From Pseudisothecium myosuroides (lineage: Eukaryota; Streptophyta; Bryopsida; Hypnales; Lembophyllaceae): a stretch of 64,000 bases of DNA. The position numbers and the translations under genes were made by a program. The notes under the pieces are model-generated. The model was not told the DNA's origin. It saw only the letters and a list, made by a program, of their open reading frames with translations, and did not search any database. Shown here in pieces: positions 12,148 to 23,635 of the stretch. Location: positions 13,456,501 to 13,520,500 of the forward strand of contig OX637291.1 of assembly GCA_951799445.1 (NCBI GenBank), given 5' to 3'. How positions within the stretch are numbered: the first letter of the stretch is position 1; the number at the start of each line of letters is the position of its first letter.

Positions 12148-12795
12148 CCCCTAAATGCCCAAGGCCATTTTTGAGCTTCTAGGAATTTGCTCTAAATTGT
12201 AAAAAAAACAAAATATTGATAAGTTATATCAAATTTTTGGAAATGTAATTGTACAAATTCAAACTAGACATGCTAGAGATCACATAGAAAAAGAAATTAC
12301 AACAATATCACTTATGGATTGAAAGATTATAATGTTTGATCATGAGGGTGTTAAAATTGTGAAAGTGATTTGAAGTCTTTCAATCCTCTTTTCACATGCC
12401 AAATCTAAAAATTTGGTCACCAAAAAAACTATGAGGTTAAAGGACATAAGATTCATAACCCCAATCAATTTACGGCTTTTCAAAATCTCTTCTACAATTT
12501 TTTTAAATGAATTTCTAAAGTGAATTTTTTTCCAAGATCTAGTGTATTTGAGGCTCATTTCCAAGAGTCCTCAACACTACGGAAAGTCAAGATTGCAATG
12601 GACACCCTTACACAAAATCTTGAATAGAAAATCATATTAATCAATCATTTTCAAAATCAAATTTTTGATGCTAAAATTAGACTTCAAAAAGAAAATTTCA
12701 AAAATATAATCTACTGAAAGTAGCAAGTTGTTTAGGTTTTATTTAGCTTCAAAGTATTGTCCATACCAGAATTTGGTGCCTCGGGCATTTAGGGG
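12148..12795. mobile_element. TTAA-type element, family D (648 bp)
   Basis: Terminal repeats CCCCTAAATGCCCAAGGC (left) and CCCCTAAATGCCCGAGGC (complement of right) match at 17 of 18 positions. TTAA precedes the left end (12144-12147), but TCGA follows the right end, so the duplication has mutated or is not TTAA. Termini resemble families A-C. Non-coding. Confidence 0.65.
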
Positions 12796-12799
12796 TCGA

Positions 12800-13346
12800 G
12801 ATAGCCATTTGATGTCCACCACCTCTCATTCCGTTTCCAATGTTGGTGAGACCCGGATGATCCCAGTCCAGAGTCTTGAAGCACTCCAAGTCCAGACACA
12901 GCGAGAGTACGCCCATAATATCTTTGAGGAAGCAAATCGAAAAATCCAGCACGGCCCCTCCACTCCTCCAGGGCCCTGGCTCCATTTGGTTCTGTGTCCG
13001 GTCTTCCTGGGTGGGTTGGGAGTGTTTGTTTGTCTGTCTGTCACCACCAGGCCACCTGCGGCTGGTCGGTTTGTATTTTTTTCTTCCAGCAATGAAATCT
13101 CGTTTCATTTGTTCCAACAAAAAATATATCCAAAGGCACATCTGTACATCATATCGCAAACATTAGTTGAATCGTAGTATCATACAGTATATTGAAAAGG
13201 TCAGCTTCGGCGGGAGCTTCGGGTACAAGATCAGTCTTGAATTGCTCTTCAACACCGGGCGGATTCAGCTCCCCAATTACATAAAATACACCCGTCAGGC
13301 GGCCACCATGCATACTAGGGGCCTCGCACACCATGCACACCATGCA
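12800..13346. other. unassigned GC-richer stretch, possibly a LINE 3' tail
   Basis: An open frame on + (about 12800-13177) ends in a hydrophobic low-complexity stretch that loosely recalls LINE 3' ends, but no RT motif or poly(A) tail is present. At 13313-13350 a short direct repeat of CATACTAGG plus GCCTCGCAC precedes the next element. Nothing here is firm. Confidence 0.25.
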
Positions 13347-13664
13347 TACTAGGGCCTCGCACATGAGCCCCAACGCCTGGGTTTGGGACCTCAGGTGAGG
13401 GCCGCAAAGGGTGGGTTCGGGCGGAGGCAGCCCAACCGGCCCAGCCCCGAGAACTGAAGAGGGCCAACCCGTACGGTTGGGTTTACCCCCACTCAAGTGG
13501 CACTTTTCACCGCATGCGGTAGAAAATGGTCACCGCATGTTTCCTTCCTTTCACCTCCTAAACCAAACCTTGAAGCATTTCTTCTTGTTTGTTGTTGCAA
13601 GTTCTGGATAGTTAATTGCAGATTGCCACTTGTTTGTGCTTTTTGAAATTTAGGGTTTCACAGT

Positions 13665-14579
13665 ATGGAGATCCCGAGGGGAGGATTACTTTCCTTGATG
13701 TTTAATGATGAGGGAGGGGGGAGTTCTCAAGGAACTCAGGGAGGAGGAAGTTCTCAAGGAACTTAGGGAGGGGGAAGTTCTCAGGGAACTCAGGAGGGAA
13801 GCTCTTGTGGTACAGGGAATGTCAGGAGAGAGTGGAAAGACACTACAGTGAGATTTCTAATTGACTTATGTTCTAGCTTTTATTGGAAGTATGACAGGAA
13901 GGCATTTAAGCAATCCAATTGGCAGTTATTTGCTAGGGAGTTGAATACCCAATTTCCTGAAGAGCCGCAGCGCACATGGCAGCAAACGAGAGATAAATGG
14001 GGGAGCATGAAGACGATCTATCAGAGGGAGAAGCTGAAGGAACAGGAGACGGGAGCGCCACCATCGACATGGCAGCCTTGGTTTGAGTTGTTTGACCAAA
14101 TGTATTCTGGAACAGCTAGAATACATGGGGTCCCACATGGTGTGGACCAAGGGATGAGGATGCAGCATCAGGAACACGTGGTTCTCAGTGACGATGGAGA
14201 GGACGCCGTGCCTGGTACTCCTCAAGTTCCTCCCATTCCACCCGCTGCCTCGTCGCAGTCCCCTCGCACAAATGCCGTGAATCAATCGGGTGTTCAGGGC
14301 CAGGTGAACCAAAGCACACAGAAAAGGAAGCGGAAGTTGGCATTAGGAGATGAAAACATTGCCTCAGCCTTCAAGGACTTCTCGAAAGGGATTTTGGAGG
14401 TTGAGAAGATGAAGATGAGGTTAGCAGAGAAGATACTTGACAGTGACAAAGAGGGGAGGCAGATGATGATGAGGGCTGAGATAGAGAGTAGAGACAGGAT
14501 GATGGAGAATCAATTGCAGATGGCAGCTTTGTTTGTAAATGCTCTGAAAGACAAGGACTCTGCTGGGAGTTCTAAGTAG
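13665..14579 (+). pseudogene. Myb/SANT-like protein of the 1.7-kb element, one in-frame TAG
   Basis: The ATG at 13665 opens a 304-residue frame interrupted only by TAG at 13764-13766 (likely CAG to TAG), inside a threefold GGGSSQGTQ repeat. After the stop the frame is open to 14579. Residues about 50-130 resemble the Myb/SANT-like domain found with plant Harbinger elements (REWKDTTVRFLIDLC, FPEEPQRTWQQTRDKWGSMK), followed by a P/S/Q-rich linker and a basic patch KRKRKLALGDEN. A long Met/Glu-rich helix (residues about 225-295) is a likely coiled coil. Expected role: DNA binding and nuclear delivery for a transposase supplied elsewhere. A GTG start at 13848 downstream of the stop is less likely. 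Confidence 0.72.
13710..13800 (+). repeat. about 33-36 bp in-gene tandem repeat encoding GGGSSQGTQ
   Basis: Three consecutive units built on GGAAGTTCTCAAGGAACT within the Myb/SANT-like ORF; the second unit holds the TAG. A GGTACAGGG remnant suggests a decayed fourth unit. Confidence 0.75.
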
Positions 14580-15071
14580 CTGTGTGATCTCCCTCCAAGA
14601 GTTTTAGGCATTGGAATTTTGTTTCCAATCTTATATGGAATTTGGTTTGATTTGATTTGAATTTGATTTGATTTGTTTCAAATTCCAATACATTGAATAA
14701 AAGACTCTTTTTTTGAAATTTGAACACATGTAATTCAATTAAGGAATAAGCATATGGGGGAGTGTTTGTTTTGAAACATACACCCTAAACCTACAATTGA
14801 ATTCTAGTCACAAATAAAAAAAAAAAAAAAAAGAACTCACAGCCAGAACACGGCAGAGGACACAATTCACGACCTGGAGCTTCAAGCGCCCCCAACCTCG
14901 GTTAAATCACCTCCACTCACCTTCCCGGGGTTAACTGCCGGTGGAAGGGGGGGTTAACTTAACTGCGGGAAAGGCGCCCACTTTTGGCTGGTCCGGTGGG
15001 GGCCCGCCCATCCCCATCAGGGTCCGCATGGTGCCCCGACCGCACCTCATGTGCGAGGCGAGGCCCTAGTA
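14580..15071. other. 3' flank inside the 1.7-kb element
   Basis: Contains TTTGATTTGA-rich sequence, a run of A at about 14816-14832, and a GC-rich right end. No second gene. Confidence 0.5.
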
Positions 15072-15394
15072 AGATGACACCCCAAGGTAAGCAAAATCAA
15101 AACCCAAAGAATCATGAAGAAAAGCCAGCACTGGAACAAATGAAATCACAGAATTCAATTGCAGGAAATGAAATCCATCAGCGGTCACTACAGTAGCTAT
15201 GACGTCAAGGCTCTGACTGCAGGGAACGCTTGGATTCGACTGGCTCGAAGTTCAACACTGCAAGGCTGCTCGTAACTTACTCTGCAACGATGGAGGCGGG
15301 AGTGGAGGACCCTGAACTTTTGACCTGGAGTTCGGAAAGTTGAGAGACAGAATGATCAGTTGTACAGTATCTGTTACAGAGTACAATTCTGTTA
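15072..15394. other. unassigned stretch
   Basis: No gene seen. A TTCAACACTGCAA motif near 15250 also occurs upstream of both copies of the duplicated gene at 21 and 28 kb; the significance is unclear. Confidence 0.35.
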
Positions 15395-15637
15395 AGGTGG
15401 GTACCCCCAAACCACCACCTTTTGCTACTGTGCCTGGTTGTTACTATTTTCATATTTTCTTGCTGGGAAGTGAAAGGAGGTTCCAACGCACCAAACAACA
15501 CAACATTTGGATATTGTATACAAAAGTTATGAAGGACTAAAGTTTTATTTGGTAGAATGATGTTCTAAAATCATTTCTTCAACATATGTACATATTGATT
15601 TTGGAGATGTACATAGGGTGCAATTTTGGATGTATAA
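15395..15637. mobile_element. AGGTAGGTACACCC-type MITE, copy 1 (inverted, right end damaged)
   Basis: Starts AGGTGGGTACCCCCAAACC after TA. The interior is the reverse complement of the element at 35582-35860 (shared ATTTTCATATTTTCTTG, GAGGTTCCAA, AAAGTTATGAA). The right end is degraded where the next element begins. Confidence 0.6.
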
Positions 15638-15866
15638 GGTAATGCCCGAGTTTGAGGGCATTCCGAGAAAAAAGGGACCAATGAGGAGGGCGGAGCCCAA
15701 CGAGGAGGTCCGTTTTTTCACGGAATGCCCGAAGGACGAGGGCGTTACCCGGCATAAATCACGAGCAGAAAAGGATGAAAATCAGGGATGAGAAATCAAA
15801 GTCGGATGAGAAATCCGTAATGCCGCCCGATTACGCAGGAAAACCCTCGCAATCGGGCATTATGTT
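15638..15866. mobile_element. small inverted-repeat element with TAATGCCCGA termini
   Basis: The left end TAATGCCCGAGTTTGAGGG (from about 15640) pairs with CCCTCGCAATCGGGCATTA at the right. It is GC-rich compared with its flanks and holds further GAGGGC/GCCCGA copies. The target duplication is not resolved and no ORF is present. It abuts the preceding MITE and may have inserted into its end. Confidence 0.55.
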
Positions 15867-15915
15867 GCAGAAGCCTCCTAGGAAATGAACGGGCAGTTTC
15901 TTGGGAGTGGTTTAC

Positions 15916-16136
15916 GTACATAACATTGTTTAACAATTCAATTGCTTCTTCCCAAGTGAAGTTATAATTCCCCCTTAGATACGTGAGGAGAATTTGAGTT
16001 ATAATTATGAGAAGTTGATTGGTTCAACACAACTATAGTGTCGCTGCTTTGTCAGTGATTTGAATGTCATTTGCTGGGGGCTCTTGATTTTTGGGGAGCA
16101 AAAGGGACCCCAGGGAAGGTTAATAATGTTATGTAC
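15916..16136. mobile_element. CATAACATTGTTAAC-type MITE, copy 1 (221 bp)
   Basis: Termini GTACATAACATTGTTTAAC and the complement of GTTAATAATGTTATGTAC. The inner block AGCAAAAGGGACCCC is shared in inverted form with 19915-20637. Non-coding. Confidence 0.68.
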
Positions 16137-17455
16137 CCATTTTAGTGTTTTTTGGAGAAGAAAGTTATCAATATTAATTCATTGTAATAAAAGAAAACCA
16201 TCCATCAACGCTTTCAAATGAAAGTAGTTTAGACAAATTTATAGAAACTTGTAGGGGTAGGTGAAGTTTTCACCATGGTGAAATTTTTCTAAATGTAGCT
16301 GGTGATGGAGTCATGGAGTTTTTAGATCTATTGTAAAGTGGCTACATTTTTAATTAATTTTCCGTACTTAAGAGAAAGTTACTATAATAAATGATTTGTG
16401 AAACAAAAGTTCTAATTATCATTTTATTTCCTAGGTTGACATTTTGCCAATGTCAAAAGCTTTTGTATCAAAGAAGTTGCAACTTCTCTAATTTTTTCTT
16501 AGTTTCATTTGTGAGAAAAAAATGGAAGTGGCATCTAACTTAAGTTGTTTCACATTTTTTTTGGACCTTTGTAGTATTAGTTAGGAATTTTGAAGTTGGA
16601 ATCACATATGGTACAAAAAGAATTTGTCTTCTATAATGTTGACTGCTAGTGCTTTGAAAAATACAATATGTACTTTTGTATTAGATAACACTTTTAGAGC
16701 TTGAGTTGTTTTAGGGCTTCCTAGCTTACTCCAAGATCTAGGGCAGTAGAAGAAATTGAAAGCAATGTAACAAAACAACGAAATATAGAGAAGGTCGGCT
16801 GCTCCATAAGGTTTCCAAGAAAGTGACTGAGCTACATGGATAGCCAAAATTAAGCTACCTCAACTCGAAATGCATTGCTTATGTTGAAATTCCACTATTT
16901 AATGGCCTCTTTGTATGGAGATTGACATGCTCTCCTGCTTACCAAGTCTCCCTTATGTCAATTCAAATGTGGAATGTGGCAAAAATGATGTGATTTTGAC
17001 CTTCAATTTCAATGGATATGTAGCTATAGGGTTTTCTAAGGACCTTTTTTTGTGAAATTTTGCGAGATTTGTGACCACTACTACCCATGGTTGTGTGCTA
17101 AATTTCATTGTGTTAAAGCTAACACAAATTGCATTGAAATAATAAGCTTCCATTTCTACTAGTTTTCTACTATTGATCATTATCTCCTAAAAGAGTGTGG
17201 TGGAATTTTTTTTTAACAAGTTTTTCATCATACTTGGATGTATTTCATCCATTTTATGTAACTGCGGCATGCAAAAGCCTCTTGAAAACATTTATAATCC
17301 GCTCAATTTTTCAAAGATCAAATTCTATTAATTTTTTTACATTCATTACCACCCAATCTTTCTCTACACTGTAAATTCATTTCCATCCAATTACACTTTA
17401 AAGAGTGAGGATTAGTTTTTATTTGTACCCATTTAATGCTATTCAAATTAATTCA
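16137..17455. other. AT-rich intergenic stretch
   Basis: No gene or element end supported. The short minus ORFs at 16602-16847 and 16953-17180 have no domain. Confidence 0.4.
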
Positions 17456-18201
17456 GGACGATTGCAAGAAAGACTAGTACTCTGTACTATTTTGCGTCAC
17501 GCTTGAAGCGACGGAGTTGTCATGTGCTATAACTTTTGAAACATGAACCTGATTATCTTGATTTTTTTATTGGAAATGGCCAGCTTGATATTATTTAGAT
17601 CCCTTATTTTTCAGAAATTTTCAAAAATCATTTTATACTTAAATTTCAATTTAGCTAATTTGTCACACTTTGCAGTTTAGGGGTTTTAGTACTGGTGAGT
17701 ACCCAAAATTAATGATCTAGAGCTGAAATTTCTGTGGTCTATTACTCTATTCCTATAGTAGGAAGTGATGTTTCTACCAAAGGAAATTTCAAAATATTTT
17801 ATTTCATGTCCTCCACATGCGTGCGAATAGGGCTCCCTTGCGCACATTTCTAGACATTGAAGATGGTTTTAAGATCATTCTTTTGGTGAAATCTTACCAT
17901 CATCAACTCTTCCCAAATGGCCAATTTTTAATTTGCTTAAAAATTGTTTTTACTATTTTTTACAAATTAAAATGTGAAAATACCTATTTTCATGAGATTT
18001 TGTGCTTTTTCTAGTTCCCCTACTTAGAAAAATTTTCTAGGCTTTTCCTTCCTAGGGTACCTTCTTCTTAACAGTTTATACATTAAACCTTTTTATTTTG
18101 CATTTAAAAAAAATTGTTTTTCTAATTATACAATACTCTAAAAAAAAAAGGAGTATTGTGGAAAACGCTACAAAATCGCACGCTCTTTCTTACAATAACC
18201 C
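17456..18201. mobile_element. GCAAG-type MITE, copy 4 (746 bp, inverted relative to copy 2)
   Basis: Left GGACGATTGCAAGAAAG; right complement of TTTCTTACAATAACCC. The interior aligns with the reverse complement of 4056-4799 along its whole length, including the block GTGGAAAACGCTACAAAA near the right end. Confidence 0.8.
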
Positions 18202-18230
18202 TATTAAGGATCAAATTTACTTCAAATTAA

Positions 18231-19157
18231 CCTATAAATTTCCACGACTATGTTTTCACCGAAAACACTCAAAAATTGCCACTTTTAGTATAAGTACCAA
18301 AATTTTGAAATTTTTTTTTTTGACACATGTAACAGTAGGATCTTATAATAAACTAGTTTTAGAAGATGTGGAAAAAATTTCAGAATTTTCCATCATGTGG
18401 ATTGGAAGATATTAGCATTTGAATTGGCAAAAATCTTTTTTTTGTTCCTGTGAAAAACATGGCAGCTGCACTTCACAAGGTCACATTTGTATGAAAAAAT
18501 GTCCAAAATGGTGGTGCTTCTTTAAATTATTTTTCCTAAACAAGTTGGCTACATGCTTAAAATTTTTCAAATCATTTGGAATTGTACAAAATATACAAAA
18601 AAGATAGTAAGTAGAAAGAAGATAGTAGAGAATGATCCAAAATACTAAATTGTTAAGAATTTAATTATGGAATTGAAAATTGTCAATTCCAATGGTTGTA
18701 ATGTTTTAATAAACAAACTAAATCCTATGTTGTTGGTTTTTTAAAAAAATATTAAAAACTGAGTTAAATAAACAACTTCAAAGTTTATTTTAGAGTAGAG
18801 AATCCGTAACTGCCCACAAACTAAAAAACCTCATAACTTTTTACTCATTGGTTGAAATAGAATGATTTAAAGCTTTCCACGTATATATAACTCTAGAAAA
18901 CCAATTTCAAATTTTTATTTTTGAAAAGAGTGATTTTTCAGATCTGCCCGGACTGCCCGCCCGGTGAAAAAAGAAACATATTAGGCCATAACTTTTGACT
19001 CCTATTTCGAAATGTCATGAAATTTTAGTGCACATAAAAGATATTCCTTGTTCCCACCTTCTGTTAAAATTTCAGCTTAAAATATGAAAATCTCTAGTCA
19101 CACGTACCTACCCAAAATTGCTATGTTGCTAAAAATAGCAGGCTGGTCCTTTAGGGG
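18231..19157. mobile_element. TTAA-flanked element, family B copy 1 (927 bp)
   Basis: TTAA at 18227-18230 and 19158-19161. The right end is TCCTTTAGGGG; the left end is eroded. The interior parallels 32490-33412: AAACACTCAAAA, GTAGGATCTT, CTGCCCGCC and GCCATAACTTTTG occur in the same order. No ORF of note. Confidence 0.65.
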
Positions 19158-19161
19158 TTAA

Positions 19162-19544
19162 ATAATTTTTGTCTAAAAGTGCCACGTGTCATCTTGAGAT
19201 TGATTTAGGATGATCCTTCAAAATATGATGTAGAAAAACAACTTTGGCATTCTCGTTCCAAAACTAACTTTCACATATACCTTGTAAGGTATCCCCTATG
19301 CATGTACCCATACGTAATGATATGATTGTCAAAAAATGTGACACCTACACTTGAATCTGAAAACAACACTAAAATCTAGATATTAATGCACAAGATATAC
19401 ATAGTCACAACATGATAGTGTAGGTAAGCCTAAAAAAGTCTAATGTCGATTTCTGGTACATTTTTGAAATTTGTAGTACACCTTTGAACAAATAATACTT
19501 TAAAATTTCATAACTAATTCATTGGGTGTCCAAATAATGCATGC
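19162..19544. other. intergenic stretch
   Basis: Nothing recognised. Confidence 0.4.
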
Positions 19545-19548
19545 TTAA

Positions 19549-19774
19549 CCCTTAACCGACGAAGAGGCCATTATGTGGCCAATAGATGATAGAGAATCAA
19601 ACTATAGGACAAAGTGCAACTATTCATCCTTTGAATTTGTTGTGAAAAGGGGAGATTTTCTACAGTAGCTTGACTTCCTGTTAGTGTTTTTTGCAATTTT
19701 TTTAAGTCAATGATTCACACTGTAATGCAATGCAAAAGGATGATTTTGAGGGTCACCCCTTCGTCCTTTAAGGG
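19549..19774. mobile_element. TTAA-flanked MITE, family A copy 2 (226 bp)
   Basis: TTAA at 19545-19548 and 19775-19778. Ends CCCTTAACCGACGAAG and the complement of CTTCGTCCTTTAAGGG. This is the clearest of the three family A copies. Confidence 0.85.
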
Positions 19775-19914
19775 TTAAGTGCATCGGAATCCTCTTGCCA
19801 ATGAGAGTCAATAAAAATAATTCATGTTTCTATTAATAGCTCAATTGCTATTAATGTCCATAATTATAGGTGCACTTAAGCTAATGGAAAAAATTGCAGG
19901 AAACGAAAGGAGTG

Positions 19915-20637
19915 CATAACATTGTTAACCTTCGCAAGGGGGGTCCCTTTTGCTTCCCCCGAATGCGGGAGCCCCCCTGCCAAGGAACTTCTCAGGTATA
20001 GTGAAGTTAATATTACAATAAGCCTGACAAAAATGCCGTGAACAGGAAAAGTGCATGATCTGTCCAATTCGTGACAACCAACGCAAACTCCAATTAAGGT
20101 AAACCAGTCCATGATGGTCAAATGGCCCATGATGGACACCTAATGACCCCATTGTGGTTTTTCAGACCACAATCAATGCCTTACATGATAGTTATGGAGT
20201 AATTAGTGACCTCAATAGGTACTTCCAACTTTTCAGTGTAAAATTCTTTGTAAAAATTGATTTTTTAGGTCTTCCATGTTTGAAAATGTTGTGATTGCAT
20301 TGGGTAGGAAGATGACCATATTGGATTCAGATTTTGTTGGTCATGAGGTAGCCTACAGACCCCTATGGGTTGATCACTTCAAAAATTCATAGCAAATTCA
20401 TACTTTGTCAAAAAAATGTAATTTCAATTGCTCTCACTATTTCTCACACTTGTACTATTGTAGGAAAAAAACTGAAAAATTTCAGCAACCATATGAGGTC
20501 AAACTCCTAATTCTGGCCGTCATGGGCTGGTTTACCTTACCTTCACCAAGCGATTATAATGTAATGCCCACCCAGGCATCCCGGGGGATTATCCCTTCTC
20601 TGTCAGGGAAGGAACCCCCCCAGTTAACAATGTTATG
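19915..20637. mobile_element. CATAACATTGTTAAC-type MITE, copy 2 (723 bp)
   Basis: Begins CATAACATTGTTAAC and ends with its exact complement GTTAACAATGTTATG. GGGGTCCCTTTTGCTTCCCC near the left end is shared with copy 1 at 15916-16136. It lies next to the promoter of the duplicated gene, copy 1. No convincing ORF. Confidence 0.75.
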
Positions 20638-21176
20638 TGATTGGGCGCCAGAATTCGGCACGGAATTCAACACTGCGACGCCGACCATGCGTTTTGACCA
20701 AGAGGCACCCCCCGCTAGCCGACGTTCGCAGCGCACGCGGCTTGCCCAGCCGATTACTGTGGGCCACGCCAATTCCCAATTCCACAAACACCAACATTTT
20801 TCCACCTCAGAATCTTCAAATTAACAAGACCATCTGCAGCTTTTGTAGAAAATTCTCACCCAATTGAATGTGGCACAGAGCAAAAGAGGATAATCCGATA
20901 ATGACTGCAGGCTGGCATCGCGCACTGTAGCCGAGGTTATCAAAATCGCCCACCTTCACAGAAATCGACGTGATTGTAACTTTCCAACAACTCTTCCCAC
21001 ATCCTCGGGAGCTCATATAAAACTAGAGTCGGGGTTGCAGCAATCTCTTTGCGTTTTGCCTCTCAAACGCAAAAATTCTCTACCTTTGTCACAGATTTCA
21101 ATTCATTGCTACGTACTCTGGGTCTTCGAGTCTTCGACATTGTTGGGTTTCGAGATTGCAGAAAGGTTGAATCATA
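20638..21176 (+). promoter_or_regulatory. promoter and leader of duplicated gene, copy 1
   Basis: A TATAAAA box at 21016-21022 lies 155 bp before the ATG. The upstream block ending ATTCAACACTGC (about 20660-20680) is shared with the region before copy 2 (about 27200-27220), so the duplicated segment includes regulatory DNA. Confidence 0.6.
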
Positions 21177-21867
21177 TGGCGGCGACAAGTCGGGGTATTG
21201 TTGTGTCTTCAGCGTTGCAAAGGAGAGTAGTGGCTGATTTGAACAAGCCTCCCTGCGGGAAAACGTCGTCTTCGTTGCCGCGAATGCGAGGTTTTGTGCT
21301 GCGGAGTTCCCGAAGCTTCCGAGCCTTAACTTCCGCACGATCCAGAAATCACCAAAGCTGAAGCGATCCGCGTCGCGTGTGTTCATGAGAATTAGCTCCG
21401 CGCCTTCAGCGATGCTCCAGAGCAACAACTACTTCACGTCCAACGGGTTTGAAAATTTCACGTCCAAGGGGTTTGGGAATTACATGTCCAAGAAACTGCA
21501 GGCAGACGAGGAGATTTTTAAATTCGACGACGACGACGACACTGGGGTTGCAGTGGACGAGGATGATTCAAGCCCAGCGATGGTGGACAGAGTGAACGTG
21601 GTCTTGGCGGATATCGTCGACGGCCAGAAGTTCCTCAAGGAAACGGGGCGGACGAAGGCGCGCCCCATGAAGCGTCGCGCGCTCGTGGTGTCGCTGGCGC
21701 TGGGAGCGTTGCGAGAACCGCTCAACAGTGTCGACAGCCGCCTGGGGAGCTTGCGACGCACGCCGTCGACTGGGCGGATGTCGCGCACGCCGTCCGCGTC
21801 GGGATTCGCGCTTACTGCGCAGTTGATGTCGCAGATGTCGTTCGGATCGCCTCACTACACTGAATAG
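21177..21867 (+). pseudogene. duplicated unrecognised gene, copy 1: frameshifted, 3' end replaced by a MITE
   Basis: Homologous to the intact copy at 27840-28484. The ATG at 21177 opens the same N-terminus (MAATSRG), but about 5 extra bases near 21326-21334 shift the frame and give a stop at 21359-21361. The rest continues in another frame (21379-21867) with the same landmarks: an acidic FDDDDDTGVAV run, SSPAMVDRVN, TGRTKARPMKRR and LGSLRRTPSTGR. Its last four codons and TAG stop lie inside the terminal repeat of a CACTA-like MITE that starts at 21853. It could still make a shorter protein from ATG 21385, which would lack the basic N-terminus. Function unknown. Base composition is far richer in GC than the flanks, as in copy 2. 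Confidence 0.7.
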
Positions 21868-22174
21868 GGTATTTAGTGTTGGATTACATTTAGTGTAATT
21901 ATCACCCTACTTGACCCTACACTAAATGTCAATTTTAGGACGATTAGTGTAGTGCTAAACTTCAATGCGCCGCCTTTGTCTTCTCTTCCCTTCTACCTTC
22001 CTTTAATAAGTTCTAACACTAAATGTAAACATTTTCAGATTTCAGATTTACCATAGAGTATATTTAATGTTAGAAATTACATTTAATGTTACTTACTTTA
22101 GTAGGCTTAATGATATTTAGTGTCATGGTTCGCAAATAGTGTTGCCAACACTAAATACCCTATTTAGTGTAGTG
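21853..22174. mobile_element. CACTA-like (EnSpm/CMC) MITE, 322 bp
   Basis: The 30-bp termini begin CACTACACTGAATAGGG on the left and CACTACACTAAATAGGG in the complement of the right end. Many subterminal copies of TTTAGTGT/ACACTAAAT occur inside, as is usual for CACTA elements. No clear 3-bp duplication (CCT left, ATG right). The comparison with copy 2 shows it landed in the last codons of the gene. Confidence 0.75.
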
Positions 22175-23592
22175 ATGAAATTTAGAAGCGCAATTTCTCT
22201 TACGGAGGCGATTGCTTCCATGCCGCCCCACGTCCACACCGATTTTGATCGAATCTGTACATCTCGGTCGCAATTCATGTACAACAGTAGCTAGTTCAAT
22301 CATTCTACTTTTTAGACTCCTACATTGTGAAGGACTCTGCGATACTACATTGAGTTCAATTCAGATTTGCGAACTCGTGGACAGGAATTTTGAGCTGGAC
22401 TTCAATCTCTGGGTAGTTTTTAGAGTCATAGGATGGTCACTACGTAGGAATTTTAGGGGTTAACCGATGTTTTAGGATCGTTAACAAATACTGTACAACC
22501 AACCATCCTGGCTTAGAGTTACATTTGCAATTGCATGCCCGCCTAAAAAAATTGGCATTGTGAAATGTACCAATTTAAGGAATGAGGAGTTGCAATTCAA
22601 TGCACCAGCTATAACAGCGTGGGCTTATGATCTTGCGTTAAGTTGTTCTTCTAGTTGTACGTGTTAAGTGCTATAAATCGCATGTTACCTGTCTCTTTTA
22701 AACAATGTCCTGTGTTTGAAGCCATTGCTGATTTGTATTTTTTGGTAAGAGCACCTGCCCAGCTGGTGTTGGAAAATCTGGACAATTAGAAATTTTGAGT
22801 CCCTCTGCCACCCCAGATCAAGACTCAAAGTATGCAACATGATTTCTGTCGGAGAAGGTAACAACCGAGCAAATCTCAGTCCAAAGGGTCCTGCCGCGTA
22901 CCCGTCGTCGGTTGCAAAACGATGGATTTACGATGGTCCATCTGGAGTGAACCCTCTTTAAAGCACCTGCACCCATACTCAAGAAAAGTGGCCCTCAATT
23001 TATGACATAGCGGCTCGTTCTAGATTTGTTTTGAGGTTTATAGCAAGTTGTTCGCACTCTCCCAACTCTAGACAACCACATGGCGCTTCCCCAGAAGCTC
23101 ACAATGCTCTGAAACAAGGAGTCCTCTCATAAGACCAAGTTGCAATCTATGTATGGTCAAAAAATTTGAACATTAGAAAAAATCTAGGCCCTGTTGATGG
23201 CCGTTTGACTTTCGGCAGATGTGCAAACATAGTGAAATAAAAAAATAAAAAAATAAAATTTTAATAAAGCTTAAAATTTTTTAATTTAAAATCCAACAAG
23301 GCACACAAATTGACTTTCACTAGCAACATTCTCTTTGACTTAGTTTGGACTGATATTTTCTCCTATTGCACATTTAAATTATGCAGTCAAACAGCCTTGC
23401 CAAGGGCTAAAATTTCCTCTAATGATTTCTTCAACATATTCTCATATTAGTCTAGTGCGAGATGGCTTATAGACCTTGGATATCCAAAAACAATTGAATG
23501 TTTTAAATATTTCCTCTTTGCAATAGAAATGGCAGTTTTAGAGTGATTTTGGATAAAATATGACCTAGGAATCTTTTGGATTTAAGCATTAT
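22175..23592. other. 3' flank of gene copy 1 and intergenic stretch
   Basis: About 22190-22400 still resembles the 3' flank of copy 2 (28510-28700; shared ATGTACATCTCG and GCGATACTACAT). Beyond this I see no gene. Confidence 0.5.
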
Positions 23593-23635
23593 CCCCTTAA
23601 GGACCATGAGTGCAAATTTTGAACAATGAATGAAT

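Larger units (their letters stand above)
13347..15071. mobile_element. 1.7-kb element carrying only a Myb/SANT-like gene
   Basis: The left end is TACTAGGGCCTCGCACATGA. The complement of the right end reads TACTAGGGCCTCGC followed by a 5-bp stutter and GCACATGAG. No unambiguous target duplication is seen (TA is possible). The interior holds a single open frame on + with a Myb-like N-terminus and no nuclease gene. The termini and protein type suggest a PIF/Harbinger-like non-autonomous element. Confidence 0.7.

Noticed and set aside
12728..13177. 149-codon ORF on + beginning in the family D element
   Set aside because: Its start lies in a transposon end, it overlaps an equally long minus ORF, and it has no domain; the LINE-tail idea is too weak to call a gene.
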